Part shown: positions 32,993 to 41,647 of the stretch, piece by piece
Layout of the letters: every line of letters starts with the position of its first letter
How positions within the stretch are numbered: the stretch's first letter is position 1
Origin: Flavihumibacter fluvii
GTDB taxonomy: Bacteria > Bacteroidota > Bacteroidia > Chitinophagales > Chitinophagaceae
Length of the DNA: 64,000 nt
NCBI RefSeq assembly: GCF_018595675.2
Contig: NZ_CP092333.1
Location: 4,612,001 to 4,676,000, forward strand
Direction of reading: 5' to 3'
The notes under the pieces: model-generated
Seen by the model: the letters and a program-made list of their open reading frames with translations, nothing else
Database searches by the model: none
Told to the model about the DNA's origin: nothing
Program-made: the position numbers and the translations under genes

Positions 32993-34006
32993 ATGCGTAA
33001 GGTTTCTGTAATTGTCCCTTTGTTTAACAGGGCGGACATAATATCCCATACGATTGATAGCGTCATCAACCAAACCCATGAAAATTGGGAATTGCTGATT
33101 GTTGATGATGAATCATCAGATAACAGCGTTCAGGTTGTGACTGCTTATTCGGTAAATGATGACCGGATAAATTTGATTCAAAGAGTTACCCAGACCAGGG
33201 GTGGGAATGCCTGCCGGAATATCGGCTTAAAACAGGCAACCGGGGATTATGTAATATTCCTCGATTCTGATGATTTGCTTAAACCGCATTGTTTTGAAAC
33301 GAGAATTAAAAGTATTGAAAGCGCACAGGGGTTGAATTTTGCGGTTTTCCCCGGTGCTACTTTTCAAGATGATAGGGGGACGCCGCGTCATTTCTGGAAT
33401 ATCGAAACCGGGCTGGAAGATTATATCCGGTTTTTACAGTTGGATAGTCCCTGGCAAACTACAGGGGTGATTTGGACAAGGGATTTCCTGTTTGAGCGTA
33501 ATTTATCCTGGGATGAGCGCCTGGCTATATGGCAGGATGTGGATTTCCACTTGAATATATTGCTTTTAAATCCTGTTTATAAAGTGTTTTGGGAAATGGA
33601 TATAGATTATCTTATCAGGGAGAATAGTGCAGACAGCGTAAGCAGGGTTGGCTATTTTAAAGCGGATAAAGTAAATTCGCGCGTTAGCTTTTTCCAAAAG
33701 TATCTTACTGTCTTATCTGAAAAGAAAAAAGGCACAAGGCAATTGAGGAAGGTTTTTTTCATTGTACTGAAGTCCCTTTCAGTTCATAGAAATTGGCCCC
33801 TGGTTAAAGAGATCATTGCAAAAAGTTTAACATATGGAGTGATAACTAAATATGAATCAGTTCGGTTGTTATGTGCGGTTTTAATGGCTAAGATTACCCG
33901 GAATAGAATACTTGTTTTCCCTGGAAAGAAGATTGAATTATGGATAGACAATCAACCTGCTGATACTTTACAAAAAGTGCCTTATGTTGAACGTAATTCC
34001 CAATAG
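32993..34006 (+). CDS. GT2-family glycosyltransferase
   Basis: 337 aa. VSVIVPLFNRADIISHTIDSVINQT and LLIVDDESSDNS form the nucleotide-binding half, GDYVIFLDSDDLLKP the metal-binding DSDD, and AIWQDVDFHLNILLL the later acidic motif. The C-terminal 90 residues are helical and basic. Starts with ATG 6 bp after the acyltransferase gene. Substrates are not predictable from sequence. Confidence 0.88.
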   Translation: MRKVSVIVPLFNRADIISHTIDSVINQTHENWELLIVDDESSDNSVQVVTAYSVNDDRINLIQRVTQTRGGNACRNIGLKQATGDYVIFLDSDDLLKPHCFETRIKSIESAQGLNFAVFPGATFQDDRGTPRHFWNIETGLEDYIRFLQLDSPWQTTGVIWTRDFLFERNLSWDERLAIWQDVDFHLNILLLNPVYKVFWEMDIDYLIRENSADSVSRVGYFKADKVNSRVSFFQKYLTVLSEKKKGTRQLRKVFFIVLKSLSVHRNWPLVKEIIAKSLTYGVITKYESVRLLCAVLMAKITRNRILVFPGKKIELWIDNQPADTLQKVPYVERNSQ

Positions 34007-34008
34007 TA

Positions 34009-34989
34009 ATGTCAGCTGAACTGAAGAAAGACATCCTTATTTCTATTGTTATCCCTGTAAAAAACGGTGATAAATGGATTGAGAAATGTATTCAAGGTAT
34101 CATTGATCAGACACTATTCCCGAAATCTGAGATAATTGTGCTTGATTCTGGTTCCACTGACAGCACATTAGCGATATTGGCAAATTATCCTGTTCAGGTC
34201 ATTCATATTCCTCCAAATGAATTCAACCATGGTCTAACCAGGAATCACGGGGTACAGGTAGCCAAAGGCAAATTTGTCGTAATGACTGTTCAGGATGCAA
34301 ATCCGGTTGATAACCGATGGCTGGAGAAATTGTTAGAGTGTTTTGAGGATGAAGCAGTTGCCGGAGTATGTGGTCAGCAAATTGTGCCACATGATATTGA
34401 TAAGAATCCTGTAGATTGGTATTTGCCTGTATCTGAACCAGCTATAAAAATATTTAATTTTTCAAAGGAAGAGTTTGATTTATTTTCTCCTGATCAAAAA
34501 GCTGCAATATGCAGTTGGGATAATGTGAATGCAATGTATAGGAGAATATCATTATTACAAATCCCATTTAGAAATTCCTTGTTTGGTGAAGATGCAATTT
34601 GGGCGCTGGACGCTATTCAAATGGGAAAAACAATAGTTTACCAGCCAAGTGCCAGGGTCTTTCATTATCACAATGAAAACAGGGATTTTGTATTCAAAAG
34701 ACATTTTACTACTAATTATTTCAGGTATATATATTTTGGGGTAATACCTGCGAAACCTAAGTTAACCTTGAGAAGAAGAATCAGTATAATTAAGATCATT
34801 TTTTTTCGGACTAAAAATATTAGTCTAAGGAATCGGTGCTTATGGTGGAAGTATAATATAGAGAGATTTAAAGGGAAATCAGATGCCTATAAAATATTTA
34901 TAGAATCAATTAAAATAAGTAAGGAAGAACTGGATGCTGTTCATGAAAAGTATTGTGGTATTCCTCCTCTCGCCCCAAAATCCAAATAA
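34009..34989 (+). CDS. GT2-family glycosyltransferase (rhamnosyltransferase-like)
   Basis: 326 aa. ISIVIPVKNGDKWIEKCI and IIVLDSGSTDSTLAIL open the GT-A domain. The FNHGLTRNHGVQVAKGKFVVMTVQDANP segment is typical of the WbbL/rhamnosyltransferase-like branch, with QDANP in place of the classic DxD. SLFGEDAIWALDAIQMG provides the later acidic motif. The gene is distinctly AT-rich, as are the following two, which points to separate acquisition of this block. Donor sugar is uncertain. Confidence 0.82.
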   Translation: MSAELKKDILISIVIPVKNGDKWIEKCIQGIIDQTLFPKSEIIVLDSGSTDSTLAILANYPVQVIHIPPNEFNHGLTRNHGVQVAKGKFVVMTVQDANPVDNRWLEKLLECFEDEAVAGVCGQQIVPHDIDKNPVDWYLPVSEPAIKIFNFSKEEFDLFSPDQKAAICSWDNVNAMYRRISLLQIPFRNSLFGEDAIWALDAIQMGKTIVYQPSARVFHYHNENRDFVFKRHFTTNYFRYIYFGVIPAKPKLTLRRRISIIKIIFFRTKNISLRNRCLWWKYNIERFKGKSDAYKIFIESIKISKEELDAVHEKYCGIPPLAPKSK

Positions 34990-35053
34990 CTAATTGGTTC
35001 ATTAATTTGCTACTTAATATTTTCGGGTTTTAGATTGTAAATTTCTATAATAA

Positions 35054-35695
35054 ATGAATAGAATTAAATTCTTTTTAAATCATCCTACTCAATTTTTTGC
35101 AGTTGTATTAGCTATTTTTTTTCCCAGATTTAGGTTCTTTAGGGAAACTAATGAGTATAGTGATAAGATTACATTTAATGTTTGGTTTATTCAAAAGGTA
35201 TTGGGCTTTAATCGAAATGCATATTGGCCAATGCATCACTCAAGTAGGGTGGTAGGTGTTGAAAATATAGTTATTGGAATAGATACAAACCCAGGATTTC
35301 ATCCTGGATGTTATATTCAGGGGACTGGAAAACTTGTCATAGGGGATTATTCTAGAATAGGGGCAAATACTGGTTTGTTAAGTGGAAACCATAGTGTATA
35401 TGATCATAAGATATATGAAGCAAAGGAAACCATAATAGGTAAATATTGCTGGATCGGTATGAATTCTGTTATACTTCCCGGGGTTGTTCTTGGTGATTAC
35501 ACTAAAGTAGCAGCAGGTTCAGTAGTCACAAAGTCGTTTCCTGCTGGATACTGTATAATTGGTGGTAATCCAGCCAAGATTATAAAGGAATTGGATCCCG
35601 ATAAAGTTGTCAGTCATAAGTATAAATCGGAGTATGTTGGTTACATCCCAAAGAATAAATTCGACTCCTTCCGGAAGAAACATTTAAACTCTTAA
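35054..35695 (+). CDS. Left-handed beta-helix acyltransferase
   Basis: 213 aa. After an N-terminal helical part come hexapeptide-type turns (VVGVENIVIGIDTNPGFHPG, LVIGDYSRIGANTG) and the catalytic His segment LSGNHSVYDH. KETIIGKYCWIGMNSVILPGVVLGDYTKVAAGSVVTKSFP is the CoA-binding coil. This is the maltose/serine/WcaF-type acetyltransferase pattern, expected to O- or N-acetylate a sugar in the cytoplasm. AT-rich like its neighbours. A 64-bp gap separates it from the preceding gene, with no clear promoter seen. Confidence 0.8.
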   Translation: MNRIKFFLNHPTQFFAVVLAIFFPRFRFFRETNEYSDKITFNVWFIQKVLGFNRNAYWPMHHSSRVVGVENIVIGIDTNPGFHPGCYIQGTGKLVIGDYSRIGANTGLLSGNHSVYDHKIYEAKETIIGKYCWIGMNSVILPGVVLGDYTKVAAGSVVTKSFPAGYCIIGGNPAKIIKELDPDKVVSHKYKSEYVGYIPKNKFDSFRKKHLNS

Positions 35696-35706
35696 TACCT
35701 AGTATA

Positions 35707-36540
35707 ATGAATGCACCTCCTTTGGTAAGTGTATTAATGACGTCCTATAACAGGGAAAAGTATATTACAAATGCAATTCAAAGTGTACTTGATTCAGATT
35801 TTACGGATTACGAATTGATAATTGTTGATGATATTTCAAAGGATAATACATTTGCGATTGCAAAAGAATTTGAAAAAGTGGATTCACGTGTAAAAGTATT
35901 CCAAAACGCTAAGAATCTAGGGGATTATCCAAATAGGAATTGTGCTGCTTCATATGCTAAGGGAAAATATTTAAAGTATGTAGATGCGGATGATTTGATA
36001 TATCCCTGGGGTTTGGGCCTTCTTGTTAAAATGATGGAGTTATTTCCAAATGCTGGTTATGGACTTTGTTCATTGAAACAGGATGATAATCGAATATACC
36101 CATTTGAACTTTCACCTTCAGAGGCGTATAAATATAACTATAAAGGATCTGGTATTTTTAATAAAGCACCATTGTCTTCTATCATTTTGAGGGAAGCATA
36201 CCTGAAAGTTGGTGGATTTAGGGAAATCAGGATGGCTGGTGATTTTGATATGTGGCATCGGTTATCACAAATTTATCCTGTTGTTTTAATGCCCCAAGGA
36301 ATTGTTTGGTATAGAAAACATAGTGAACAGGAAATGAATTCACATAAAAATTATGTTCAAGTGTATGAAGGGCTTAAAATTGGTTATTTGAAATCCGATT
36401 TATGTCCCCTTGATAAGGAATTTATTAGCCAGATATTGAAAAAAAATAAAAGGCATATACAGCGTAAACTTGCTCTTGATTTGATAAAATTGAGATGGTC
36501 AGATTTTAGCATTGGTGTAAAAAAATTAAAGCAATATTAA
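35707..36540 (+). CDS. GT2-family glycosyltransferase
   Basis: 277 aa. VSVLMTSYNREKYITNAIQSVL, LIIVDDISKDNT and GKYLKYVDADDLIYPWGL give the GT-A donor and metal sites. MAGDFDMWHRLSQIYPVVLMP is the later acidic motif, and a short basic helical tail ends the protein. It is shorter than the other GT2 proteins here but complete. AT-rich. It is followed after 2 bp by a GT4 gene. Confidence 0.86.
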   Translation: MNAPPLVSVLMTSYNREKYITNAIQSVLDSDFTDYELIIVDDISKDNTFAIAKEFEKVDSRVKVFQNAKNLGDYPNRNCAASYAKGKYLKYVDADDLIYPWGLGLLVKMMELFPNAGYGLCSLKQDDNRIYPFELSPSEAYKYNYKGSGIFNKAPLSSIILREAYLKVGGFREIRMAGDFDMWHRLSQIYPVVLMPQGIVWYRKHSEQEMNSHKNYVQVYEGLKIGYLKSDLCPLDKEFISQILKKNKRHIQRKLALDLIKLRWSDFSIGVKKLKQY

Positions 36541-36542
36541 AC

Positions 36543-37949
36543 TTGTTGCCTAGTAATATTTCTGGAACTCAGGACATCATTTTCATTTCTTTTGAGTTCC
36601 CTCCCTTGAATGTTGGCGGCGTTTTCCGCCCCATGAAGTTTGCGAAATATCTTCCGGATTATGGTATCAGGCCACATGTGTATGCACTTGACCCATCAGA
36701 TTATCCCAAGATATTCAGTAAAGTGAATGTTGATGAGTCAATGCTGCATGACCTCAATAAGGTTGACCTGGTTATTAACAAAGTAAAAATTGATCCACTA
36801 TCCAAATTGGATACCTCTAAGTTCAAAAAATTTGTACGAATTTATTTTAGCTTGTACCGGGGTAGTGAATATTTACTTTGGAGAGATCACCTGATGCAGC
36901 AAATAAAGAAGGATGCTGCTACAAAAGACTTTAAGGCAGTGCTTGTTACTGCTCCACCTTTTGGGATGATCGCATTGGGTTACGAGATAGCTAAAAAGTT
37001 CAATATCCCGCTGATCCTCGACATGCGTGATGCATGGGCTTTGTGGAATACTTCGCCCTATGGCAGTTACCTGCATTATTTGGCTACCGTTAAAAAGGAA
37101 AAAAAATATTTTGAGTTTGCCAGCCGTGTTATAGCCACTTCTGACCAAACCATTGCTGATTGGCTGAACCTTCATCCCAGCCTTCCTGCCGGAAAATTCA
37201 CCTGTATTACCAATGGGTATGACAGGGCTGCATTAGAAGTTGATTTTTCTCCATTTGAACTTCGGCCAATTAACGGCAACAGGATTTTTAAGATCGTGTA
37301 TGTTGGCAGTTTTTATTATTCGCCCGCCGCTAGGAAAGAAATGCTTGAACCGGTATACAAGAAGAAAGGCCATAGAATATTTCAATACTATCCAAGAAAA
37401 CAAGATTGGCTTTACCGAAGCCCTTATTTTTTCTTTAAAACAATTCAACGGGTTTTGGAATTGATGCCTGAATTACGACAAAAATTGCTGATCGAATTTG
37501 CGGGGAACCCACAAGCCTGGATGGATGAAATGATAAAGGAGGCCGGATTGACAGACATCGTTTCACAAATAGGGTTTGTGAGTCATAAAGAATCACTGGC
37601 ACTACAAAAAAATGCAGATGCGTTATTAATCACTTCTGCAAAAGTTGAAGGAGGCAGGGATTGTTTTATTGCAGGGAAAACATTCGAATATCTTACCATG
37701 AACAAACCAATTTTAGCATTTGTCTCAGAGGGCTCACAAAAGGACATCCTGGTTCAGTCTGGCTTGTCTGTAATGTTTAATCCCGACGATATTGAGCATT
37801 CTGCAAAGACGTTTATATCACTTTTATCTGAAGGCCACCATTTTATACCAGATAGTCAATTCCTTAATAGGTTTGATAGGAATCACTTAACCCAGGAGTT
37901 GTCGGAAGTAATTAAGGATTCAATAATTGAACACCAAGCGGTTCTGTAG
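36543..37949 (+). CDS. GT4-like glycosyltransferase
   Basis: 468 aa. The N-terminal Rossmann domain begins DIIFISFEFPPLNVGGVFRPMKFAKYLPDYG. A GT4-type donor domain follows (KIVYVGSFYYSP, IGFVSHKESLALQKNADALLITS, GKTFEYLTMNKPILAFVSEGS), with the nucleotide-binding acidic residue expected in the GKTFEYL region. A proline- and tyrosine-rich insert between the domains is unusual. The start is a TTG at 36543. GC content returns to the level of the rest of the locus within this gene. Confidence 0.8.
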   Translation: MLPSNISGTQDIIFISFEFPPLNVGGVFRPMKFAKYLPDYGIRPHVYALDPSDYPKIFSKVNVDESMLHDLNKVDLVINKVKIDPLSKLDTSKFKKFVRIYFSLYRGSEYLLWRDHLMQQIKKDAATKDFKAVLVTAPPFGMIALGYEIAKKFNIPLILDMRDAWALWNTSPYGSYLHYLATVKKEKKYFEFASRVIATSDQTIADWLNLHPSLPAGKFTCITNGYDRAALEVDFSPFELRPINGNRIFKIVYVGSFYYSPAARKEMLEPVYKKKGHRIFQYYPRKQDWLYRSPYFFFKTIQRVLELMPELRQKLLIEFAGNPQAWMDEMIKEAGLTDIVSQIGFVSHKESLALQKNADALLITSAKVEGGRDCFIAGKTFEYLTMNKPILAFVSEGSQKDILVQSGLSVMFNPDDIEHSAKTFISLLSEGHHFIPDSQFLNRFDRNHLTQELSEVIKDSIIEHQAVL

Positions 37950-37952
37950 GGG

Positions 37953-39158
37953 ATGAAAATTCTTTTTATCACAACATCTAACCTGGCTACAAACCCCAGG
38001 TTATTAAAGGAGGTCAGGCTGGCAATTGACAAGGGATTTACAGTAACTGTCATTTGCTTCTCTTTCAATAACTGGAGTAAGCAGATCAATGATGAATTGA
38101 TCAGTGAACTTTCGGGTAAAGCCGATATTCACACAATTTCAATGCGGTCTGCATCATCCTTTTCCTGGATCAATGCTTCAATAATCGAACGGACAGGCAG
38201 AATATTTGGAAAGCTGCATAGTAGTCCAAGGCTGGCTGCCATTTCAAACAAGAGAAGCCTTTTGCTCTTGCAGGCCCTGAATTATTTCCATAAACATACC
38301 TTCGATTTTGTTGTAGCGCATAACCCGGGGGCACTTTATCCTGCCTGGCGGTTTGCCAGGAAAAAAGGGATACCCTATTGTTTTGATATTGAGGATTACC
38401 ACCCTGGTGAAACAGCAAGTGGTGCTGAAGCGGACAAGATCCGTAGCGTAATGCGGTATTATTTAAGAGATGCGGCCTATTTGTCTGCCGCTTCTCCACT
38501 AATTCTCCAACATACTTTGGAGGATATCGGTGATTTTACCCATCCCGCGATCGTGGTACATAATTTTTTTCCTACCGGGGAATTTATTCCACCGAAACCA
38601 GATTACAACAATCCAAAACTGAAAATAATCTGGTTTTCGCAAAACATTAATCATGGCCGTGGATTAGAAGAAATTGCAGCGATACTTCCCCAATTTGACG
38701 ATCGGGTTGAACTTCACCTGATCGGTAACCTCAACGCGGATTATTATGAAAAATACTTAAAAGGGATAGGCAGTATTAAGATCCTTTCGCCTGTTGCACA
38801 GAAACAGTTACACCATGAACTTGCCAGTTATGATGTTGGCCTTGCGATAGAACCATCGAAAGACCTAAATAATGAATTGGCTGTCTCCAATAAACTGAAT
38901 GCATATATCCAAGGTGGCGTTTATGTGTTGGCATCGGATACAAAGGGCCAGCGCCAGCATATGATGGATCATCAAGTTTCGGGAGAACTTGTTAATTTGA
39001 AAAGTAAACCAGCATTGACTGCTTTTTTTAACCAGGCGATCCAGCAAAAGGATCAATTGAGGCAAAGCATGGCAGACCGTTTTGAAAAACAAAAAAAGTA
39101 TTCCTGGGAAACAGAAGCTGAAAAGCTATTGCAGGTATGGACAAGAATTGTGTTATGA
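37953..39158 (+). CDS. GT4-family glycosyltransferase
   Basis: 401 aa. KILFITTSNLATNPRLLKEV opens a GT-B fold. DFVVAHNPGALYPAWRFARKKGIPYCFDIEDYHPGE is the acceptor-side domain. The donor side runs from KIIWFSQNINHGRGLEEI to NELAVSNKLNAYIQGG, with an acidic E in the usual E-x7-E zone replaced by an ELAVSNK form. It overlaps the next gene by 4 bp (ATGA). Sugar specificity is unknown. Confidence 0.82.
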   Translation: MKILFITTSNLATNPRLLKEVRLAIDKGFTVTVICFSFNNWSKQINDELISELSGKADIHTISMRSASSFSWINASIIERTGRIFGKLHSSPRLAAISNKRSLLLLQALNYFHKHTFDFVVAHNPGALYPAWRFARKKGIPYCFDIEDYHPGETASGAEADKIRSVMRYYLRDAAYLSAASPLILQHTLEDIGDFTHPAIVVHNFFPTGEFIPPKPDYNNPKLKIIWFSQNINHGRGLEEIAAILPQFDDRVELHLIGNLNADYYEKYLKGIGSIKILSPVAQKQLHHELASYDVGLAIEPSKDLNNELAVSNKLNAYIQGGVYVLASDTKGQRQHMMDHQVSGELVNLKSKPALTAFFNQAIQQKDQLRQSMADRFEKQKKYSWETEAEKLLQVWTRIVL

Positions 39159-40426
39159 AGAAGATCCTGATAATTTCACCGCATTTTCCACCAAGTAACC
39201 TTGCCGCAGTGCACAGAAGCAGGTTATTTGCCATGCACTTACCTGAGTTCGGTTGGGAGCCGATCGTGTTAACCGTGCATGAAAAATATTATGAAGAGGC
39301 ATTGGACCATAACCTGGAAAAATTATTGCCCACCGGGTTACGTATTGAAAAAGTGAAAGCATTCCCGGTCACCAGTCCCAGGCTGATCGGTGATATCGGC
39401 ATCCGTGGATTTTTCCAGATGTACCGCAGGGCCAGGCAAATAATCAAAGCAGAAAAAATTGATTTTCTATATATCCCGATACCGTCTTTCTATGTCGCCT
39501 TACTCGGCAGGCTGCTACATGCGCGCACAGGGGTAACTTATGGCATTGATTATATAGATCCATGGGTACACCATTTTGCTGGTAGTGAAAGAATTTTTTC
39601 AAGGCATTGGCTGAGTACCAAATTATCGGAATTCCTTGAACCAATAGCGATCAAAAAAGCTGCGCTGATAACAGGTGTGGCAGAAGGGTATTATAAGGGT
39701 GTGCAGCAAAGGAACCCGGCCCTTGTTAAAAGGTGTGAATTTGCTGCAATGCCATATGGAGGCGAAGCGCTGGATCATAAAAACCTGAAAAACCTCGGCA
39801 TTAAACCCTACCTGTTTACCAAAAATCCGGGGAAGCTGCAACTGGTATATGCAGGCGCTATGCTACCGAAAGCCTACCAGCCATTGGAAGAGATCTTTAA
39901 GGCGATTTCAAATAACCCGGCTTTATTTCAACAGCTTGAAATTCATTTTGTAGGAACCGGGAAAAAAGCGAACGATCCGGAGAGCTTTAACATAAAACCA
40001 TATGCAGAAAAATATGGGTTATGGCAAAAACAAATATTCGAATACCCACAGCGGATACCCTACCTCGATGTGTTAATCCACCTCGACGCGCTTGATGGTG
40101 TATTTATACTTGGCAGCACAGAGCCACATTATACGCCCAGCAAGGTGTACCAGGGTGTTCTGGCACAGAAGCCCATTTTGGCTGTTTTACATGAAGCAAG
40201 CTCAGCCGTAGAAGTGTTGAAAAGTTCGGGAGCCGGATTGGTGCTGGCTTTTGATGGTGAAAAAGAACTGGACAAGATCCGGATGGAATTTCCAGTATAC
40301 TTTGAGGAGTACCGGAAATTCCTTCAGTCATTTGATTTCTCCAGGGTAAACCTGTCAAATTTTGAGATGTATTCTGCAAGGAATGTAACCAGGATATTAG
40401 CGGAAAGTCTCAATAATATTAGTTGA
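39155..40426 (+). CDS. GT4-family glycosyltransferase
   Basis: 423 aa from the ATG at 39155, which overlaps the previous stop. An in-frame ATG at 39137 is less likely, given the common MKKILIISPHFPPSNLAAVHRS opening. The middle holds DFLYIPIPSFYVALLGRLLHARTG and ITGVAEGYYKG. The donor-binding half has LQLVYAGAMLPKAYQPLEEIF and TPSKVYQGVLAQKPILAVLHE. It belongs to the GT-B group as its neighbours do. Function is inferred from fold and context. Confidence 0.82.
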   Translation: MKKILIISPHFPPSNLAAVHRSRLFAMHLPEFGWEPIVLTVHEKYYEEALDHNLEKLLPTGLRIEKVKAFPVTSPRLIGDIGIRGFFQMYRRARQIIKAEKIDFLYIPIPSFYVALLGRLLHARTGVTYGIDYIDPWVHHFAGSERIFSRHWLSTKLSEFLEPIAIKKAALITGVAEGYYKGVQQRNPALVKRCEFAAMPYGGEALDHKNLKNLGIKPYLFTKNPGKLQLVYAGAMLPKAYQPLEEIFKAISNNPALFQQLEIHFVGTGKKANDPESFNIKPYAEKYGLWQKQIFEYPQRIPYLDVLIHLDALDGVFILGSTEPHYTPSKVYQGVLAQKPILAVLHEASSAVEVLKSSGAGLVLAFDGEKELDKIRMEFPVYFEEYRKFLQSFDFSRVNLSNFEMYSARNVTRILAESLNNIS

Positions 40427-41590
40427 TTGAAGAAGAAACTAGCTATAGTCAGTACCCATCCTATCCAGTATAATGCACCCTGGTTTGGACTTTTGAATCA
40501 ATCATCTACTGTTCAGGTAAAAGTTTTTTATACCTGGTCACAATCCCAAGGCGGAGCAAAATTTGATCCGGGTTTTGGAAGGGTTGTCGAATGGGATATA
40601 CCTTTACTGGAGGGTTATGATTACTGCTTTGTTGAGAACACCGCCAGTAAACCCGGTACAAGCCATTTCGGGGGAATTGTCAATCCTGGCCTGATACCCG
40701 AGATTGAAAGCTGGCGGGCCGATGCAGTGCTGATAATGGGCTGGAATTTTAGCAGCCATTTCAGTTGTATGCGCTACTTCAAAGGGCGAATACCGGTTAT
40801 GTTCAGGGGTGACTCGACGTTATTAGATGAGATACCTGGAGTCAAGCGAACTATTCGCCGTTTGTTCCTGACCTTCATTTACAGGTATGTAGATTATGCA
40901 TTGTACGTAGGGGAGAATAACAGGCTTTATTTCAAGGCGCATGGACTTAAAGACAAACAATTATTTAAAGTGCCCCACGCAATTGATAATACGCGATTCG
41001 GTTTAAATAAGTTTGAGGAATTGGCGCAAGCCAAAAGAAGGGAATTGGGAATTTGTGACGACGACTTCCTTGTTTTGTTTGCAGGTAAAATGGAACCCAA
41101 AAAAGACCCGGACTTCATATTACAGCTTGCAGGAATATTGGATGAACCATCAATTAAGTTTTTATTGGTGGGCAATGGTGTGTTGGAAGCATCTTTGAAG
41201 GAAAAGGCTAAAGGAGACAACCGTATCAAATTCCTTGATTTTCAGAACCAATCGGCAATGCCTGTGATGTACCGGATGGCAGATATTTTTATCCTGCCTT
41301 CCAGGGGGCCCGGGGAAACATGGGGATTGGCGATCAATGAAGCCATGGCCAGCGGCAGGCCTGTGATGGTTAGTGAAAAAGTTGGCGGTGCTCCAGACCT
41401 GGTTAAAGATGGCCAAAACGGAATCATTATCCAGCCAGGCGAATTGAATAAAGCAGCGGAATGTATAAGAAGCCTGGCGTCTGATAAAAATAACTGGAAG
41501 AAAATGGCAGGTGCTTCCAGTTCGCTTATCAGGGAATTTACCTTTGAAAAAATTGCGACCAATATAGAAAAGCTGATTTCTAAAATTTAA
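40427..41590 (+). CDS. GT4-family glycosyltransferase
   Basis: 387 aa. KLAIVSTHPIQYNAPWFGLL begins the GT-B fold. LVLFAGKMEPKKDPDFILQL, KFLLVGNGVLEASLKEKA and ILPSRGPGETWGLAINEAMASGRPVMVSEKVGGAPDLV are classic GT4 donor-domain motifs with the E-x7-E pair (ETWGLAINE). TTG start at 40427, directly after the previous stop. A 57-bp gap then separates it from the polymerase gene, although the polymerase frame extends back into that gap. Confidence 0.88.
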   Translation: MKKKLAIVSTHPIQYNAPWFGLLNQSSTVQVKVFYTWSQSQGGAKFDPGFGRVVEWDIPLLEGYDYCFVENTASKPGTSHFGGIVNPGLIPEIESWRADAVLIMGWNFSSHFSCMRYFKGRIPVMFRGDSTLLDEIPGVKRTIRRLFLTFIYRYVDYALYVGENNRLYFKAHGLKDKQLFKVPHAIDNTRFGLNKFEELAQAKRRELGICDDDFLVLFAGKMEPKKDPDFILQLAGILDEPSIKFLLVGNGVLEASLKEKAKGDNRIKFLDFQNQSAMPVMYRMADIFILPSRGPGETWGLAINEAMASGRPVMVSEKVGGAPDLVKDGQNGIIIQPGELNKAAECIRSLASDKNNWKKMAGASSSLIREFTFEKIATNIEKLISKI

Positions 41591-41647
41591 TAAAACGCTA
41601 TCAAGAATAAACTATCATATTTCTTTCTGATTGTAAATATCGGCGTA

